From Toxonevra muliebris (Eukaryota; Arthropoda; Insecta; Diptera; Pallopteridae): a stretch of DNA of 64,000 bases. The notes beneath the pieces are model-generated. The model was not told the origin of the DNA. It did no database searches and saw only the letters and a list, made by a program, of their open reading frames with translations. Both the position numbers and the translations under genes were made by a program. Location: the NCBI GenBank assembly GCA_963691655.1, contig OY829326.1, positions 35,801,989 through 35,865,988 on the forward strand, given 5' to 3'. This document shows positions 23,796 through 36,525 of the stretch, in pieces (position 1 is the first letter of the stretch; every line of letters begins with the position of its first letter).

Positions 23796-24173
23796 ATTTC
23801 ACGAAATTTTGGAACTTTTTTAAGCATTTCATCACACTGTGCATACATAGTTAAGAAACTATTTTTTTAAACATGCAATAAGTTTTTATCCGCTGCTGCT
23901 GCTGTGAATTTTGTTGATTTGTGGTTTGTACTGAAAGGTGAAAGAAAGGAATAAGGGCAGTTGAAGTGGTGTCAAGTGCCAAGAACCTCAAGACTGCGGC
24001 GTCAACTCACTCCCTGTTATAAGCTTTGGGCTATTGACAGGAACACACGTTTGTTTTTTTTTTTTTAAACTTTTTTTTACTGTTGCTTTTTTTTAGTTTT
24101 ACTGTTGCTTCATCAAATGAATATAGAAACAATTACTATAGTATAATTACCAATTTACAGTATAGTCGTTTAT

Positions 24174-24700
24174 ATATTTATTTATTTATTTATTTATTTA
24201 TTTCATTGAGTCAATGGAAATTATATAAAATTCCTTACAGACTAAAACAATAGTAACTTAAAATTAATTAAAACTAAAAATAGATTTAAGACAAGCTTAA
24301 GGATAGAATTCATTGAGTAGGTTCTTAAATGAAAATTTAGTAACCGAGAAATCTAAAACCAAGGAATTAGAAATAGAATTAAACTCAGTTAAGGCTCTAG
24401 AAATAGGAGCAAAAGAAGCATAATTTGATCGTCGCAACCCAACATAAAATAAAGCTGAATGACGCAAATCTCTAGTTGGAATATTAAAATTGATTAGTTC
24501 TAGAAGAGCAGGACAATCAACAAAACCAACAATGATGTCATAAACAAACATGAGAGACAAGATAGTTCTTCTGTTGTTCAAGGACTTTAGATCGATGAGC
24601 ATGCAACGAGCATTGTAAGAGGGAATGGGCTCGGAAAAATGAAGACAACGCAATGCAAATCGAATAAAGATGCTTATATGTATATATAAATTCAACCAAT
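24174..24700 (-). mobile_element. 3' end of a CR1/Jockey-type LINE with AAAT tail
   Basis: The minus-strand frame 24695-24297 (132 codons) ends a reverse-transcriptase ORF. It has FIRFALRCLHFSEPIPSYNA then RCMLIDLKSLNNRRTILSLM, later DCPALLELINFNIPTRDLR and then NYASF. These match the C-terminal region after the RT domain in insect CR1/Jockey-type elements. Upstream of about 24680 the frame is no longer recognisable, so the copy is 5'-truncated, as is usual for LINEs. After the stop come about 93 bp of 3' UTR and then (AAAT)n, seen as TTTA repeats at 24174-24203 on plus. The tail fixes the insertion orientation. No catalytic residues are present in the remaining piece. Confidence 0.85.
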
Positions 24701-25864
24701 GGCTTAGGAATATAAAGATGAATCTAAGCCAGGCATCCTTGAGTCTTTATATACAGTACATTTGCATGTGCAAATATAAGTGAATTTATTTTAATATTAA
24801 ACAAACAAAACTTTAAAGAATTTTTATTAAATTTTTATTTGAGCATAAAAAAAAAAATTCTCTTTCACATGAATTTTATATATGTATTTGTCATTTAAAT
24901 AACAAATAATTTGCACGCATATTTAACATTTTAATGAAATTTGTTTATAATTTAAATAGCAGCGTGCATTTTTCAACCGCAAGCTATACTAATTTTGTTT
25001 ATTTTGTTTCATCATCATCGCGGTACATTGTGGCAACATGTTGTTTACATACGTATGTATTTGTTTTTGTAGGTTGTGTGTATGTGTGTATACTATACTA
25101 TTGCAATTTCACATGAATGCATGTCGTGAATAATAATAATAATAATAAAACCATACTCCATTTCACCCATCCACCACACCATCGTCCTATCGACTTGTTG
25201 CCGCCACCCAAACAAATAAACAAATAATTAAATTAAATTATATATTTGCGGTTAGTTATATTGTTAATGTCCGATGCGTGTTCCTGTTGCTTTAGAGCAG
25301 AAGTTTTCAACTTTGTGTCACATATATTCAGATCGCCATACAGGCGACAGATGATAATATAATTTGTCAATTCAAAAGATCTCATATAGTCATAATTACT
25401 ATTTAAAAAAAATATTACATATGTGAGACAAATGTTGCAATGGGATATTATGATAGTTAGGTGAGAGTTCCAACACACCAAAAAAAATTGCAATATTCTA
25501 AGTTGATTCAATAAAGGTTTAACGTTTTTCATACAAAAAATAAAAAATAATGGGGCCCAGAAATTCAGTATTATTAGAATTAAATATCTGGAAAACAAGC
25601 GCCAACTTAGCCAAATGGCTATGCACATTAATTCTACTCATGAATACCTACTCTGTGCTATTATGAAAGTTGAAAATTCACCTACATTGTTAGTTGTATT
25701 ATTCTATAATATTTTCTTATGGAGATAACAACAACATTTTTATAACAACTGCAGAATTATATAATATATGACTGTTTATGAGGCCTTGAGAATTAGCTAA
25801 TTGAAGTCATAACATTTTCCAAATAAATGTAATTATCAGATAAAGAAAATTATTTAAATAAGTT
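24701..25864. other. AT-rich stretch without a recognisable gene
   Basis: An AAT repeat lies at about 25129-25148. The minus-strand open frame 25628-25233 (131 codons) is rich in I, L, F and N and shows no motif. I see no gene. Confidence 0.5.
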
Positions 25865-26470
25865 TTTTGGACAAAATTTTGGTCTGAATATTGGGATGAG
25901 TTTTTAATCTGCATTCGTTCCATGTTACGGCCTAATATTGGGATTATTTTTGGTCTGCACTTGGTCCGACTTTTAGTCTGAATGTTGATGTGAATTTTGG
26001 TCTGGCTTTTGGTATGAAATTTGGTCTGCTTTGATCTGAGTTTTGGATTTAATATTGGGATGATTTTTGGTTTGGTTTTTTTGGTTTTGTAGTCTAAACT
26101 TTGGGCTACGCTTTGGTTTGCTTTCGATTGCAATTTAGTTTGAATTACGGGATAATTTTTGGTTTGGGTTTTTGGTTGTGCTAGGAATCGCTATGAATTT
26201 CAGTCGGATTACGATCAAAATTTTGGACTGGCCTTGTTCTGGACTTTTAGTCCACTTTTGATCTAAGTTTTGAATATGGAGATGATCTTTGATCTTATTT
26301 TAAACTTATCTTGATCTTCTTTTACACTGAATTTGGCCTGATTTTTGGTTTACTTTTGATTCAAGTTCTGGTCTTTATTCGTCTTGTGTTTGGTATAAGT
26401 TTTAATTTGTGTTTTAATCTGAATATCGGTCAGATTTCTGGTCTGGTGTGAATTTGTTCTTGGTTGTTCA
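25865..26470 (+). repeat. TTTTGGTCTGAA-type degenerate minisatellite, array 3
   Basis: About 600 bp of imperfect units such as AATTTTGGTCTGGCTTTTGG and ATTTTGGTCTGAATATTGGG. On the minus strand the array reads as a low-complexity K/Q/S/T-rich frame with repeated T-K-S-Q-T-K, which is an artefact of the repeat. The ACAGGGTGATT repeat copy 2 begins 36 bp after it. Confidence 0.85.
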
Positions 26471-26505
26471 ACTAACTTTTCTATTATTCTTTGAAATGCT
26501 TATAT

Positions 26506-26616
26506 ACAGGGTGATTTCGTCCCAATACACAATACAAAAAAAAAGTGATTGGGGTCGTCAAAAGAAGTAAAAAATCCTACGAGCTGTTGAGGGTTAAATA
26601 TTTCTGCGTCTTGCTT
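26506..26616 (+). repeat. Dispersed repeat starting with ACAGGGTGATT, copy 2
   Basis: Homologous to 12406-12515 in ordered motifs (see that entry), diverged by many substitutions. No inverted partner end was found nearby. Confidence 0.6.
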
Positions 26617-27036
26617 CAATATTTTCGTCACAACCTCTAAAGTTGACAACAAATGAACATGCCCATTGAATTAGTAGGCGCTTATAACGTTATTTGAGGC
26701 TAACTTTCAATTGGTATTAATTTTTTATATTGACTGTTCTTTCTTTTAAAATAGCAAAACCAGTTTATTGCTTTAAATTTTTTATGAAATTCTTTAGATC
26801 TTTGTATTTCACGAATACAAAAAGTGAAACATAAATAAATATGTTCATGCCTACGTAAAATAAAATATTGTTTTTATTAATTGGAAGTTTTACTTTATCC
26901 ATATATCAACTCACCGGCAAACATACCAGGCATGCTACAAAATTCAGAAAATTGAGAATCACTGTTTCCTATCTTCCTGTGCTTGCCACAAAATAAATTT
27001 ATAAATTTTGGGGTGAACGAACGTGGGAAATCATTT

Positions 27037-27500
27037 GGTCTGTTCACGTACAAAAAATTGTTACAAATTATTACAAATTGTTGTTGTTGTTTCTACTAGT
27101 GTTCACGTACTTGAAAAACTTACAACGAGAGAGAAAAAATAGCTGTACATTTCTACAAGTAAAATTTTTACTTGCAAGAATTTTCAGTTGCCGAGAAAAA
27201 TAGAAATGCCAAAAATCTAAACGTCAACGAGAAGTGTATCTTGCTAATTTTTTTAATTTAGTTTTTTGATAAAAGTGAGTGGAAATGTTGTGAAGAATTT
27301 AAATATTTGCGAATACTGATGCGCCACAAGAAATGATTTCATCAAATTATAATAATCGATCAGCTGTTTACTTGCAAGTTTCTACTAGTTCTTTGTTTAA
27401 GTACTTTTCCTACTATTTGTCTCTTTGCTAGAATTTTTTTCTTAATTTTTCTTTTACTCTCTCGCTGCAAGTTTTTACTGGGAAAGTACGTGAACAGACC
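27037..27500. mobile_element. MITE with GGTCTGTTCACGTAC inverted ends
   Basis: A perfect 15-bp inverted repeat, GGTCTGTTCACGTAC, marks both ends. Right-end sequence inside it (ACTTGCAGCGAGAGAGTAAA on the minus strand) has its counterpart on the left only at 27101-27137 (GTTCACGTACTTG, then ACTTACAACGAGAGAGAAAA). So the left tip is present twice, about 62 bp apart, with an ACAAATT repeat between. The interior is non-coding. The target duplication is unclear (TTT or ATTT), so the superfamily is not assigned. Confidence 0.8.
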
Positions 27501-27620
27501 TTTATTTATTATTTTATTTATTTATTTAGTTCGATAGCTGAGTTCGGGACTCATAATATGTTTAGGATGGCCCATTGATCATGAGCTCTGAAAGCTCTTT
27601 TTAACAATTCAATGCAATCA
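27501..27620 (-). mobile_element. Possible LINE 3' tail (AAAT-like) abutting the MITE
   Basis: TTTA repeats at 27502-27529 on plus resemble the AAAT tail of the LINE at 24174. The next 90 bp (minus strand) could be 3' UTR, but I could not find coding sequence, so this is a weak call. Confidence 0.3.
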
Positions 27621-27989
27621 ACGCTTGTGGGTTTTGTGAAGAAGAGTTAGAAAATGTATTGAATTTCAAACCGAATAACTTTTTCTCAGACTAATATTAT
27701 AAATAAATATTATTAAGTAGTGTTAGTAATATTTTGATTGAATATTTTAAAGATTTGTCGGATATGGTATTTTACAAGAATTCGGATATGTATAAATGGT
27801 TGAAAAATAATGATCAATGAAATGAAATTCGAGAAACTTTGTAGTCTGAAAAGAAAGTTAATTAAACTCTGTATTCACATAATATCCATTTACATTATTT
27901 TTGTGCTCCAAATCTTTTTTCAACACCACCGAATTAAGTAATTTTCCATTTTCCCCTTTCTTTTTGGAAAAATCTCACACAGAATCCTT

Positions 27990-28960
27990 TAAACCTCTCT
28001 CCGCCATCTCCCCTCCAAATGTCTGAGATCGTTGCTTGACGTATAAAGGGGCGAGCTGAGAAGCGGTGCGTTGTAATGTTGCGCCAAAGAGCGCTTGAAA
28101 TTGATTGCAATTTTGCGAATACAGTTTCGAGTATTTCGCGGAATTGAGGTTAAGTGCGCCATGATTCTGAACCTATACAAAATGTACATATGTATGTAAG
28201 TAAGTATGCACGTAATAGTGAATGCAAACAAGCAAACGAACGAGCGAACAAACAAACAAACAAAAATTAAAAGCAAAGTTACAATTGTTGATCGAAGTGT
28301 GAGAAGAGTGTCGGCTGAATTCGATGGAAGACGATGGAATGGCTTGCACTGAGCTGCGCTGAGTTGGTCTGATGTGTTGTGCTGTGGGGAAGAGGGCCGA
28401 TAAGCCTCTTGTCGAGCCGAAATCATTATGCCATGCCATCAGGAGTACTCTGTTGAAGTGTCGACAGACGCCGTCGCCAGTGCCATTGCCAATAGTAGTG
28501 TTTACATTACTAAAATGTAACGATGGAGGGACGCTACGTAGTGGGAGTTGTGAGTGCTGGAAATTTATTTGGCTGATGCTGTTGTTGCTGCTGCTGTTGC
28601 TGTGTTGAAGTCGTAGTTGGTGTTAGAGTTGGAGATCGAATGCGAAGTGTTTCGTTGAAATCCAATTAAATGTTTGTGGCAAGTGAAAATTTATTAGTGG
28701 CTTTATGGTTTCGTTTCCGCTTCCGTTGCACCAACTTCAAGTGTACCTATGTATGGAAGTTATATTGTGAAAATGTTTCGTTGTGTAGCTTTTGTCTTGA
28801 GTGGCAAATAAACTTTATAAATTAGCATCAGACGCCAGCAATTCGATGCGACGCAAGGTGACGAGACAAGAAATGGTGCAGCTTCGCTATAAAGCTCAAA
28901 GCGTGGTAATTTGAAATAGTTTAATGGAATTTATGAATTGCACTCGAGCTGAGGAACTGA
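27990..28960. other. Least AT-rich, repeat-poor block of the window
   Basis: Base composition is markedly more balanced here, with CTG/TTG-rich triplets at 28575-28605 and few homopolymers. Overlapping open frames on both strands (for example minus 28426-27989 and plus 28372-28608) contain low-complexity tails and no domain. Splice-bounded exons cannot be ruled out by eye. It could be an untranslated exon, a promoter region or an enhancer; I cannot choose among them. Confidence 0.2.
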
Positions 28961-29309
28961 GCTGCCAACAAGAAATGCAAAATTAATTGTTATTTTATCT
29001 TGGAAGGCGCTGATGGTTTTTGCTGTTATTGTTGCTGTTGATTCCAAGCTGATGAACATTTTCTACTTAACTTGTTGATTTTTTGGGCTTTGGATGGGTG
29101 TTTTCAATTAAGATTCATTGTAAATAAATTAATTTTTGTTGTTAAAAGTTAGTGATACGCAAGGTTACTAAATATTTGTATCTGTAATTATTTGGATTAT
29201 TATGCGAAAGTTGAGTTTTGAATATATATATATCGATAACTTTCCCAAGAATGTATTAAGCGAAATTTTTTCCGCAAACTACTTTTGACATATGGAAAAC
29301 GTCTCGAGA

Positions 29310-29530
29310 ATTTTAGCTTAATTTTTGGTCTAATTCTTGATTTGCCTCTGGTCGGAATTTTGGCTTGCATATATCTTATATTTTGCCTGAATTTTGGTCT
29401 GAATTTAGGTATGAGTTTAAGTCTGTATATTGGTTAGACTTTTGATTTGAATTTTGTCTCATTTTTGGTATAAATTTGGTCTGGCTTTTGGTATGATACT
29501 TAGTGTTGAATATTAGTCTGAATTTTTTTA
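29310..29530 (+). repeat. TTTTGGTCTGAA-type degenerate minisatellite, array 4
   Basis: Units such as AATTTTGGTCTGAATTTAGG and TTTTTGGTATAAATTTGG run for about 220 bp. Its right neighbour (29530-29930) holds short frames with no recognised product. Confidence 0.75.
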
Positions 29531-30344
29531 CAGTAGTTACGTTCCTAAAAAACCGGATACATTTGTAATAATGTGATAAAACTGCTCTTCTAGGCTTAAT
29601 ATAATTGAGGACTGGTTGTGTCTGTTTAAAAGGTACTGGTTGGGCGTCAAAACTGGGTCGAGCACCGGCAGTTTCTGGTGATTCTGCTTTTTTCAACTAT
29701 TTATAAACTCCATGGCAAGACTTTTCGATTGTTCGCATTCATCTAACTTTCGGAGTACAGATCTGTACGACATAACAAAAAAAAAAATAGCCAGACAACC
29801 AGTTAGGCAACCAGAAAGACAAAAAGCTGTTGCTGAACTTACCATATTTATAAATAAGCAGCTTGGAATATTATTCAAATGTGCTCTCTTAGTTAACGAG
29901 TGACGCCTACGAACCATGCGGCTGGTTAAAACATGATGATATACAAGATACTTCTACTGAAAACATTGGAATCGCTTAGATTGTTGACTCAACGAAATCC
30001 ATTAAAAGCTAAAAAATACCGGATTTGGGTAACTTCTCACTGGAACTGCTTAAAACTGTTCTACACTGTTTTAAATATTGTTATGAAAAACGCTTGAGCG
30101 TAAGCATTCAATCACCTTACGATCATAACCTTGAACTCCCTGAAAAAAATGATGACATCGCAGAAGAATCGACCGAAGCAGTGTCCTCTTTTCAAATATT
30201 TTCGATTTATTGTCCTGGAAATCAACAAATTCCAATTTGTTGACGACTGTGATTTTTATTTTTAAATATTTAATTTTTGTCGTTTAATCTCTGTTATTTT
30301 TGCTTAAGGCTAATGATTTTTGCATTTTATATTTGTAGACGAAA

Positions 30345-30395
30345 GAATAGTCCAACAATTTTATGCCGAATCCAGTTATAAGCTTTCACAAATAT
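30345..30395 (-). mobile_element. Fragment of the AGT-tailed SINE core
   Basis: TTTTATGCCGAATCC followed by AAGCTTTCAC matches the core also seen at 23740-23785 and 48180-48220. Only about 50 bp remain. Confidence 0.5.
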
Positions 30396-30599
30396 TTCTA
30401 CCCAGCATCAAACGTAGATATTTCTGTTCATATGTACATATATCAATAATAATATTTTAATGTATTTATGTTAGTATATATGTAGGTACATGGGAATAGA
30501 AATCAAAATTTACCATCGTATTCAAAATTCAATACAAATTTTATTATTTCATTGTATAAAATTTTCTAATGTGAGTGTAACAGAAAAGCATCAACATCA

Positions 30600-31040
30600 A
30601 CAGCTTAACTGGTGTGTATCTATATATATATATATGTATGTGTAAGCGTGCGTTTATGTGTGTGTGATGATGTGTGCCAATACAATTGTCACTATTATGA
30701 CATCAAGTCAACTGCAACAATCGTAATCCAAATTCATAATATTCCAATTGTGAACATTGAAAATTGCCCAGGATAATGGAATCGAATGCTTTTTCAGTAT
30801 CGTCTCTGTATGTGTGTGTGAGTGTATTTGTGAATGTGATGACACAAGTGTTGCACACTAAGAGTATAGCATCATTTTTTTCTATATATTTGTATGTATC
30901 CTGGATCTACTCATGTTATTTTATTTTTATTTGCTGGAGCTCGCTTCAGTAATTCCATCTATACGTATGTACGTTCATCATATGTATGTATGTATGTATG
31001 TATATGCTACAAAGTACATATACCTATTGTATCTATACAT
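30600..31040. repeat. Microsatellite-rich stretch (TA, TATG, GT)
   Basis: TA repeats near 30620-30636, GT-rich DNA near 30640-30670 and a clean TATG run near 30982-31003. Peptides encoded across it are low complexity. Confidence 0.7.
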
Positions 31041-32329
31041 ATTTAGAAATGTTATTGTATCATCAGTGTCATATTGTGTGAAAACTTTTGTACAATTTTC
31101 ACATTTTTTCTTTACAACATAACTTCGATAAAAGCAGGAAAAATGAATGCTTCATTTTTAATGCTGCATTATCTCAATATATGTATTTCTTTTAATTTAT
31201 AACCTACCATTATACAAGGCTTAGATCATCGGTACTATGAGATGTTTTCAATACTTACTTCTTTCCAGTTTCAGTTTAAGTACATGATTAAAGTGTCACA
31301 TTTGAGATTGGGTAACTTCGTTTCATTTCCAAGCCTGACTTATTCTCGTTCAATTTGGCATCATAGACTTTATATGGTTGTAATGAATGAATGAAAAACC
31401 ACGATCTACCATTTTATGCCATGCAATTACCAATTTGCCCCACCATTAGGCAAAATGGTAAAAAAAAGGAGACCTTAGTAAAAATGGAGACCATTTGCCG
31501 TGGAAATATCGGAAAAATGTCTAAGAAAAAGTTATAGAAGATGAAATTTTCTACAAGATAGACACATTTTCTATTTAATTTCCGACTATACAAAGCTTAA
31601 AAAATGTACCTCTTTACCCCAGTCTCCCCTATTTATAAGTGAAAATCACAACAAATTATGTAAGGCAGGGAGATCAGACAACCATTTTGGAAACCGCCCC
31701 AATTCTTCATCAGTGACAGTTCTTCATAATTCAAGAATTCACTAATAAAATGGAAATTAAATTTTATAAAAATTACTAGGCATAATTTTTTTTCTGCACT
31801 ATATATTTGCATAGCTTGGCCGGTTAATGAAACATCAAAAAAAGAAAAAATATTGTTTATTTTTATTAAAAGAAAAAAAATTTCTACAGATTGTCGAGCG
31901 AAAGCGGACATTTTTTAATATACTTTTTTTCTTGCCAGTAATTTATAATGACTACAATAATATTTTTGCCTGCCTTTAAAGATTTTTGATCTTTTTTGAG
32001 CTAAATAAATAGTGCAACTGATGTAACTCAAAAAGTGCGTGAGTTTGAGTTTGCTTTAAACTTAGATATTTTTTTTAACCGTCGTAATGTTTTTTCATTT
32101 ATTAGAGTTTTTATTTTTTTTATTCGAAAAATGTACTAAAAAATTGGAAGATTTTGTGCCAAAAATGTGATAAAAAATTTGCTGTGAATTCAGAATTTTT
32201 ACTGTGGTTAGGAGTTTAAAAAATTTTCAAACTCAAATATTTCAATAACCTGACACATTGCCGAAACATGTCATATATAAAATTATTTATGAAATGCCTG
32301 ATGCAAATTTCATGTTTACTAGTGTATTT

Positions 32330-32850
32330 TGATCCAAATACAGTCCAAAAGCAAAACAAAATCCCAACCAAAAACCAGAAATTCAGACTTACACTTAAAC
32401 CAAAACTCAGACCAAAATCAGACCAAAACTCCTATCACAACAAAGAATTCAGATCATAAATAGTTCAAAACTCAATTCAGGATTCAAACCATAGATCAAT
32501 ACAAAACTCAGATTGCATTCACATCAACTGCAGACTAAAGCAAACTAAATTCAGACTGAAAAACTTCAGACTGAAACTTGGATCAAAAACTGATCAAAAT
32601 TCAAACCAAAACTTGATTTAAGTAGACCATAAGCAGACCGAAACTCAGACTTAAACTCAGATACATAGCAGACTAAATTCAAATCAAAAAATAAGTTGAA
32701 ACTCTGACTTAAATTTGAACCAAAAGTAGCCTAAATATTATACCAGAACACGAACCAAAGGTCGAAATTCAGACAAAAACTTAGATCAAAATTCAAATTT
32801 AGACTAAAAGCAGCCCGAATTTCAAACCACAACAAAATTTAAATTTTCAT
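32330..32850 (-). repeat. TTTTGGTCTGAA-type degenerate minisatellite, array 5 (inverted)
   Basis: The same family as the other arrays but in opposite orientation: plus reads ACCAAAACTCAGACCAAAAT and similar. It is the only one of the eight on this strand. No element ends were identified. Confidence 0.8.
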
Positions 32851-33606
32851 ATAGAATTTTAACCAATTTTGGAAGAGAATTCAGTCCTCATAGCCATAAA
32901 ATTAAATATGAGGGTGATGATTGAACAAAATTTCTGGCGAAACTGGAATTCTCTTGGAAATTAAAGTCATCGCTAAAAAGCGCATTCGATGGATGCGTAG
33001 CATAAAGGCCTCAAAGAGTTAGAAACATTTAAAAAAAAAGGCGATAAAGAGTAAAACTCGCTTCCTCGTTCAGATTCAGCATCCAAACAGCATCTCTCTA
33101 CATACATGTTCAAACAGATTTCATTCAAAAACGATGAGGAACCACACAGTTTTGCACTTTTTTTTACCTGTTACCTTCGGTTTAAAATATGTAGGAAACG
33201 TTATATTTGGAAAATGGGAGTGTGCAATTTAGTTTTGATCTACAGATTTCAGGCAAAGCATATTCAATTAAGAGCTTAATATTTTATACTTGTATCTGTT
33301 TTTTTTTTTTTTTTTTGCATATGAAATGTGTTTGTATTTATAAAATCAGCAATAACAACAACTGCAACACGTTCTTACTTGTATAAAAATAATTTTTATT
33401 ATTATGAAGTAAAATATATTTTTCTTGAATATTCTCCGTAAGTCTGTACACACACATTTATAACTATAGTGGTATCCTCTTGTTACTATATGAATGCACT
33501 TGGTTGTCATTGTATATATAAACGTATATGTTTACGTATATTAGATACATAAATACATATATGCTTATTCGTAATATATATGTACTTTTGTATATGTACG
33601 TATATA

Positions 33607-34249
33607 CCCAACGGGAAAATTTGAAGCGCTACCCAAAAAAGCTCTTTGAGGGCGCTCTCTTTGTGCTCTCGTGGAAGCTAGTAGAGAGCGCTCACATTGA
33701 GTTTCCCGAAAGCGCTTTCAAGTATGCAAAAGAGCGCTTTCAAGGGAGGTTAGGAGAAGCACTCAAACGAATAGAAAAAAATATTGAATGCTTGTTGTAC
33801 TTTGTAATTCTCATATGGTTAATATGAAAGTAAATATATGTAAGTTGATTTGGCATTGATATATTTTCGTGTTTCACCAAACACCAATGTTTGCTGAGGC
33901 ATAATTTTGGATTTTATTTTTTTATGTTTGCATGTATGTATGTATGTAAATATAATAAATAAAAATGATAAATGTATGTAGTATTTGTAGGTAGAGTGGC
34001 CTACTCCCTCTAACAAAATTGTTCTTCCTAAAAGACTTCGCAAAAGGTTTTCCAAAAGTGCTCCTTTTGCGTTTCCTAGAAGCGATTTTTTAGCGCTCCC
34101 AGGAAGCTTGATTTCAGCGCTTACTTCCTATGACATGCAATGTAAAAAGTATATGAGCTGTACTATAAAGAGGGAGCGCTTAGTGCTAGTAGAGGAGCGC
34201 TCCATTATAGGTAAAAAAGCGCTTTTGGAGTGCTACCTTTCCCGTTGGG
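33607..34249. mobile_element. TA-flanked MITE with AGCGCT clusters
   Basis: The left end is TA then CCCAACGGGAAA; the right end is the exact inverse, TTTCCCGTTGGG then TA. The 643-bp element is non-coding. Nine copies of the palindrome AGCGCT lie in two end-proximal clusters (about 33624-33737 and 34092-34220) that flank an AT-rich middle with TATG repeats. TA duplication suggests a Tc1/mariner-like origin. The AGCGCT clusters could be sub-terminal transposase-binding repeats. Confidence 0.8.
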
Positions 34250-36525
34250 TATTTATGAAGCTTATTGTGTTTTTTTTTTTTTTTTGTACGCATTTATGAT
34301 TTAAAAATATTTTTTTATTTTGCCATTTCGAACTTTTTCTTTTTATCCTTTGTACCTGCTACATATTACCAAAAAAAAAAAAAAAAAACTTTACTTATTC
34401 ACATGTAAAAATTCGTCTTAACACTCACTCACTCAGACTTGCAGTCATATTAAGTGGTATTCAAAAAATGCTCTTTTTGAATATATAATAGATTTTTTCA
34501 TATTATATTGAATCACAATTTAACATGACAAAAATATCTGTGCATTATGTAATAATAATAATAATAACAACAACAGCAAAAAAAAACAAACAGTATGCAA
34601 ATATTTGAGATTGAAAAGTTAAAAGTTTTATAGATGTGAGAATGCATATCAAGTATGCCCACTTAGGAAAATTATGAGCCTTAAACTTAAGCAAAGGTGT
34701 AGAACTATGGAATAGGAGTTTATAAGTAGTATGTAAATATAATCTGAATTAAATTAACTATTTTATGATTTAAACGTTAACAACCCCTCACCGCCTTTGG
34801 ATATTTTTAGTAAATCATATATAAAAAATTCTACAAATTTTCCTACTGGACAAAGTATTTAGAGTTTAATCTGTTGGATTGTACTATTATTATAAGTAGT
34901 ATCGACAAGTTCATATTTTATTCCCTGTGTATAGGGTAAATAAGAGTCTTGGATACATATGTATGTTTGTCCGTATGACAGTCCATCAGTTCAAACAAAA
35001 CTTGACCAATCACTATTTTATTCATCATCGTTATCAGGTATTCTTATTTTTCATTTATATTGAACGGAAAACACTGAAGCACAATAATCCATTGTACTCT
35101 GTTTCAAATAGAGACAATCTTCTGAAGGAGTTACGCTTCAAATTTGTCCATGGCCATAAATTTACCTGAAGCTTAGCAAACTTTTGAATCCTAGGTAGGT
35201 GAAGGTTGGTCTCTTCACGTCTTCGTTTATGAGTTGACACGGTAATATTGCTTTTCTTGACTTTTGACCCGGAAGGATTTGCAATTTGCACGCAATATTG
35301 ATGGAGTCTTTTTCAAATTGAAGGTATATACGAGAATGTTTTGCTAAAAACATTTCAGTATTTCTACATATTTTTGATATATATTTTTTTTTGTAAATAA
35401 AAAAGTATTTTTATCTTTAAATACATACATATAATAATGCATAAACCCCAATAAAACTAATAATGCAAAAAAATTATGGACAAACATCTCCCTTGAATTT
35501 TTTTGTATTGTTTGTATTAGGGTTACATGATATCGTTATACATAACATACACATGTGTGTACATATAAGTGTATAGAGTATATTCACAAGCAATAACCGG
35601 CAACCAAATATTATAACGATTATCTTAATCATCACATATTCAGCGCCTTTCATCATGACATTCTAATGACACCGCAAAATCCATTTACTCCATCCAAATA
35701 TAATTTTGATGTTGCCTTTTGCTCTTTGCTTCCTGCTATTCTGAAATGGTCCTGACGTTTCCAGAGGCAGGGATTGTATGCATGTGTATCTGTGTCAGTG
35801 CCTGTTAGTATAGCACGCGTTATAAATGGCACTTTGCGACCAAAGGTGACAAAGGATATCGCAATTTTATGAGTAATCCTGACACTTTTATATACCAGCG
35901 TTTGAGTTTAGAGCCACACGAAGTAATAAAATTTCTCGAATAGATTTTGCATTGTTGTTTTCAGATAATGCATTCAGAGGATCATTGTTTGTGTTCATGC
36001 TCGCTCGTATACAAGGGGGAATATTCATAGCAACAAAAACAGCAATAACAGCAAAAGCAAAAATCAGCAGACAAAAGCAATAACGGAAACTCCGGTAAAT
36101 GGTTTGCTTTTGTTGTTGTGATGTCTGCTTGTTGGCTGCTGTGTAACCCCAATTCCCACCCTCCTCCATTTCACCCGCAGCTGCTACGTTGGTGCCTGCA
36201 TTTGCCTTTTACCATTTCCATTTACTATACATGCGCATATATTATATATATAGGTACGTATATAGGTATGTATGTACATATATATATTGTAAGTATGTAT
36301 ATTTGAAAATATCTATAAGCGATATGGAATTTTCGTTCGTCTGGAAGTTTTTCATTATTAATTTCCATAACTCATATCTGTCTATCTATGTAGCAGTGCT
36401 TTTTGCTTTATGCTTCTCACTCTTATCTATTTATTTGCTACCCCTCATCCATTTTTATTGGGAGCTGAAGATTTTGATTTTCTGATGCGCGACTATATTG
36501 ACTTTCCGTTGATGGTATATGTATT
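34250..36525. other. AT-rich stretch without a recognisable gene
   Basis: Contains T and A homopolymers (34270-34286, 34371-34388), an AAT run near 34551-34566 and TATG-type DNA near 36240-36300. No coding motif was found in the short frames. Confidence 0.5.

Noticed and set aside
25233..25628. Minus-strand open frame of 131 codons
   Set aside because: Composition is I/L/F/N-rich as expected from AT-rich DNA; no recognisable motif, unlike the LINE frame at 24297-24695 of equal length.
25807..26133. Repetitive K/Q/S/T-rich peptide on minus
   Set aside because: It is the translation of the TTTTGGTCTGAA-type minisatellite, not a gene. The same applies to frames at 29376-29696 and 43834-44046 (minus) and 36989-37180 (plus).
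27989..28608. Overlapping frames on both strands, including a poly-leucine tail
   Set aside because: The leucine run comes from CTG/TTG repeats and neither strand shows a domain; kept only as a compositional island.
29693..29917. Minus-strand frame with a hydrophobic segment, and the overlapping plus frame 29712-29903
   Set aside because: A hydrophobic stretch in one of two overlapping frames is weak evidence; no family recognised and no supporting context.
31440..31630. CCCCAGTCTCCCCTAT as a transposon end
   Set aside because: No matching inverted end or target duplication was found within several hundred bases.
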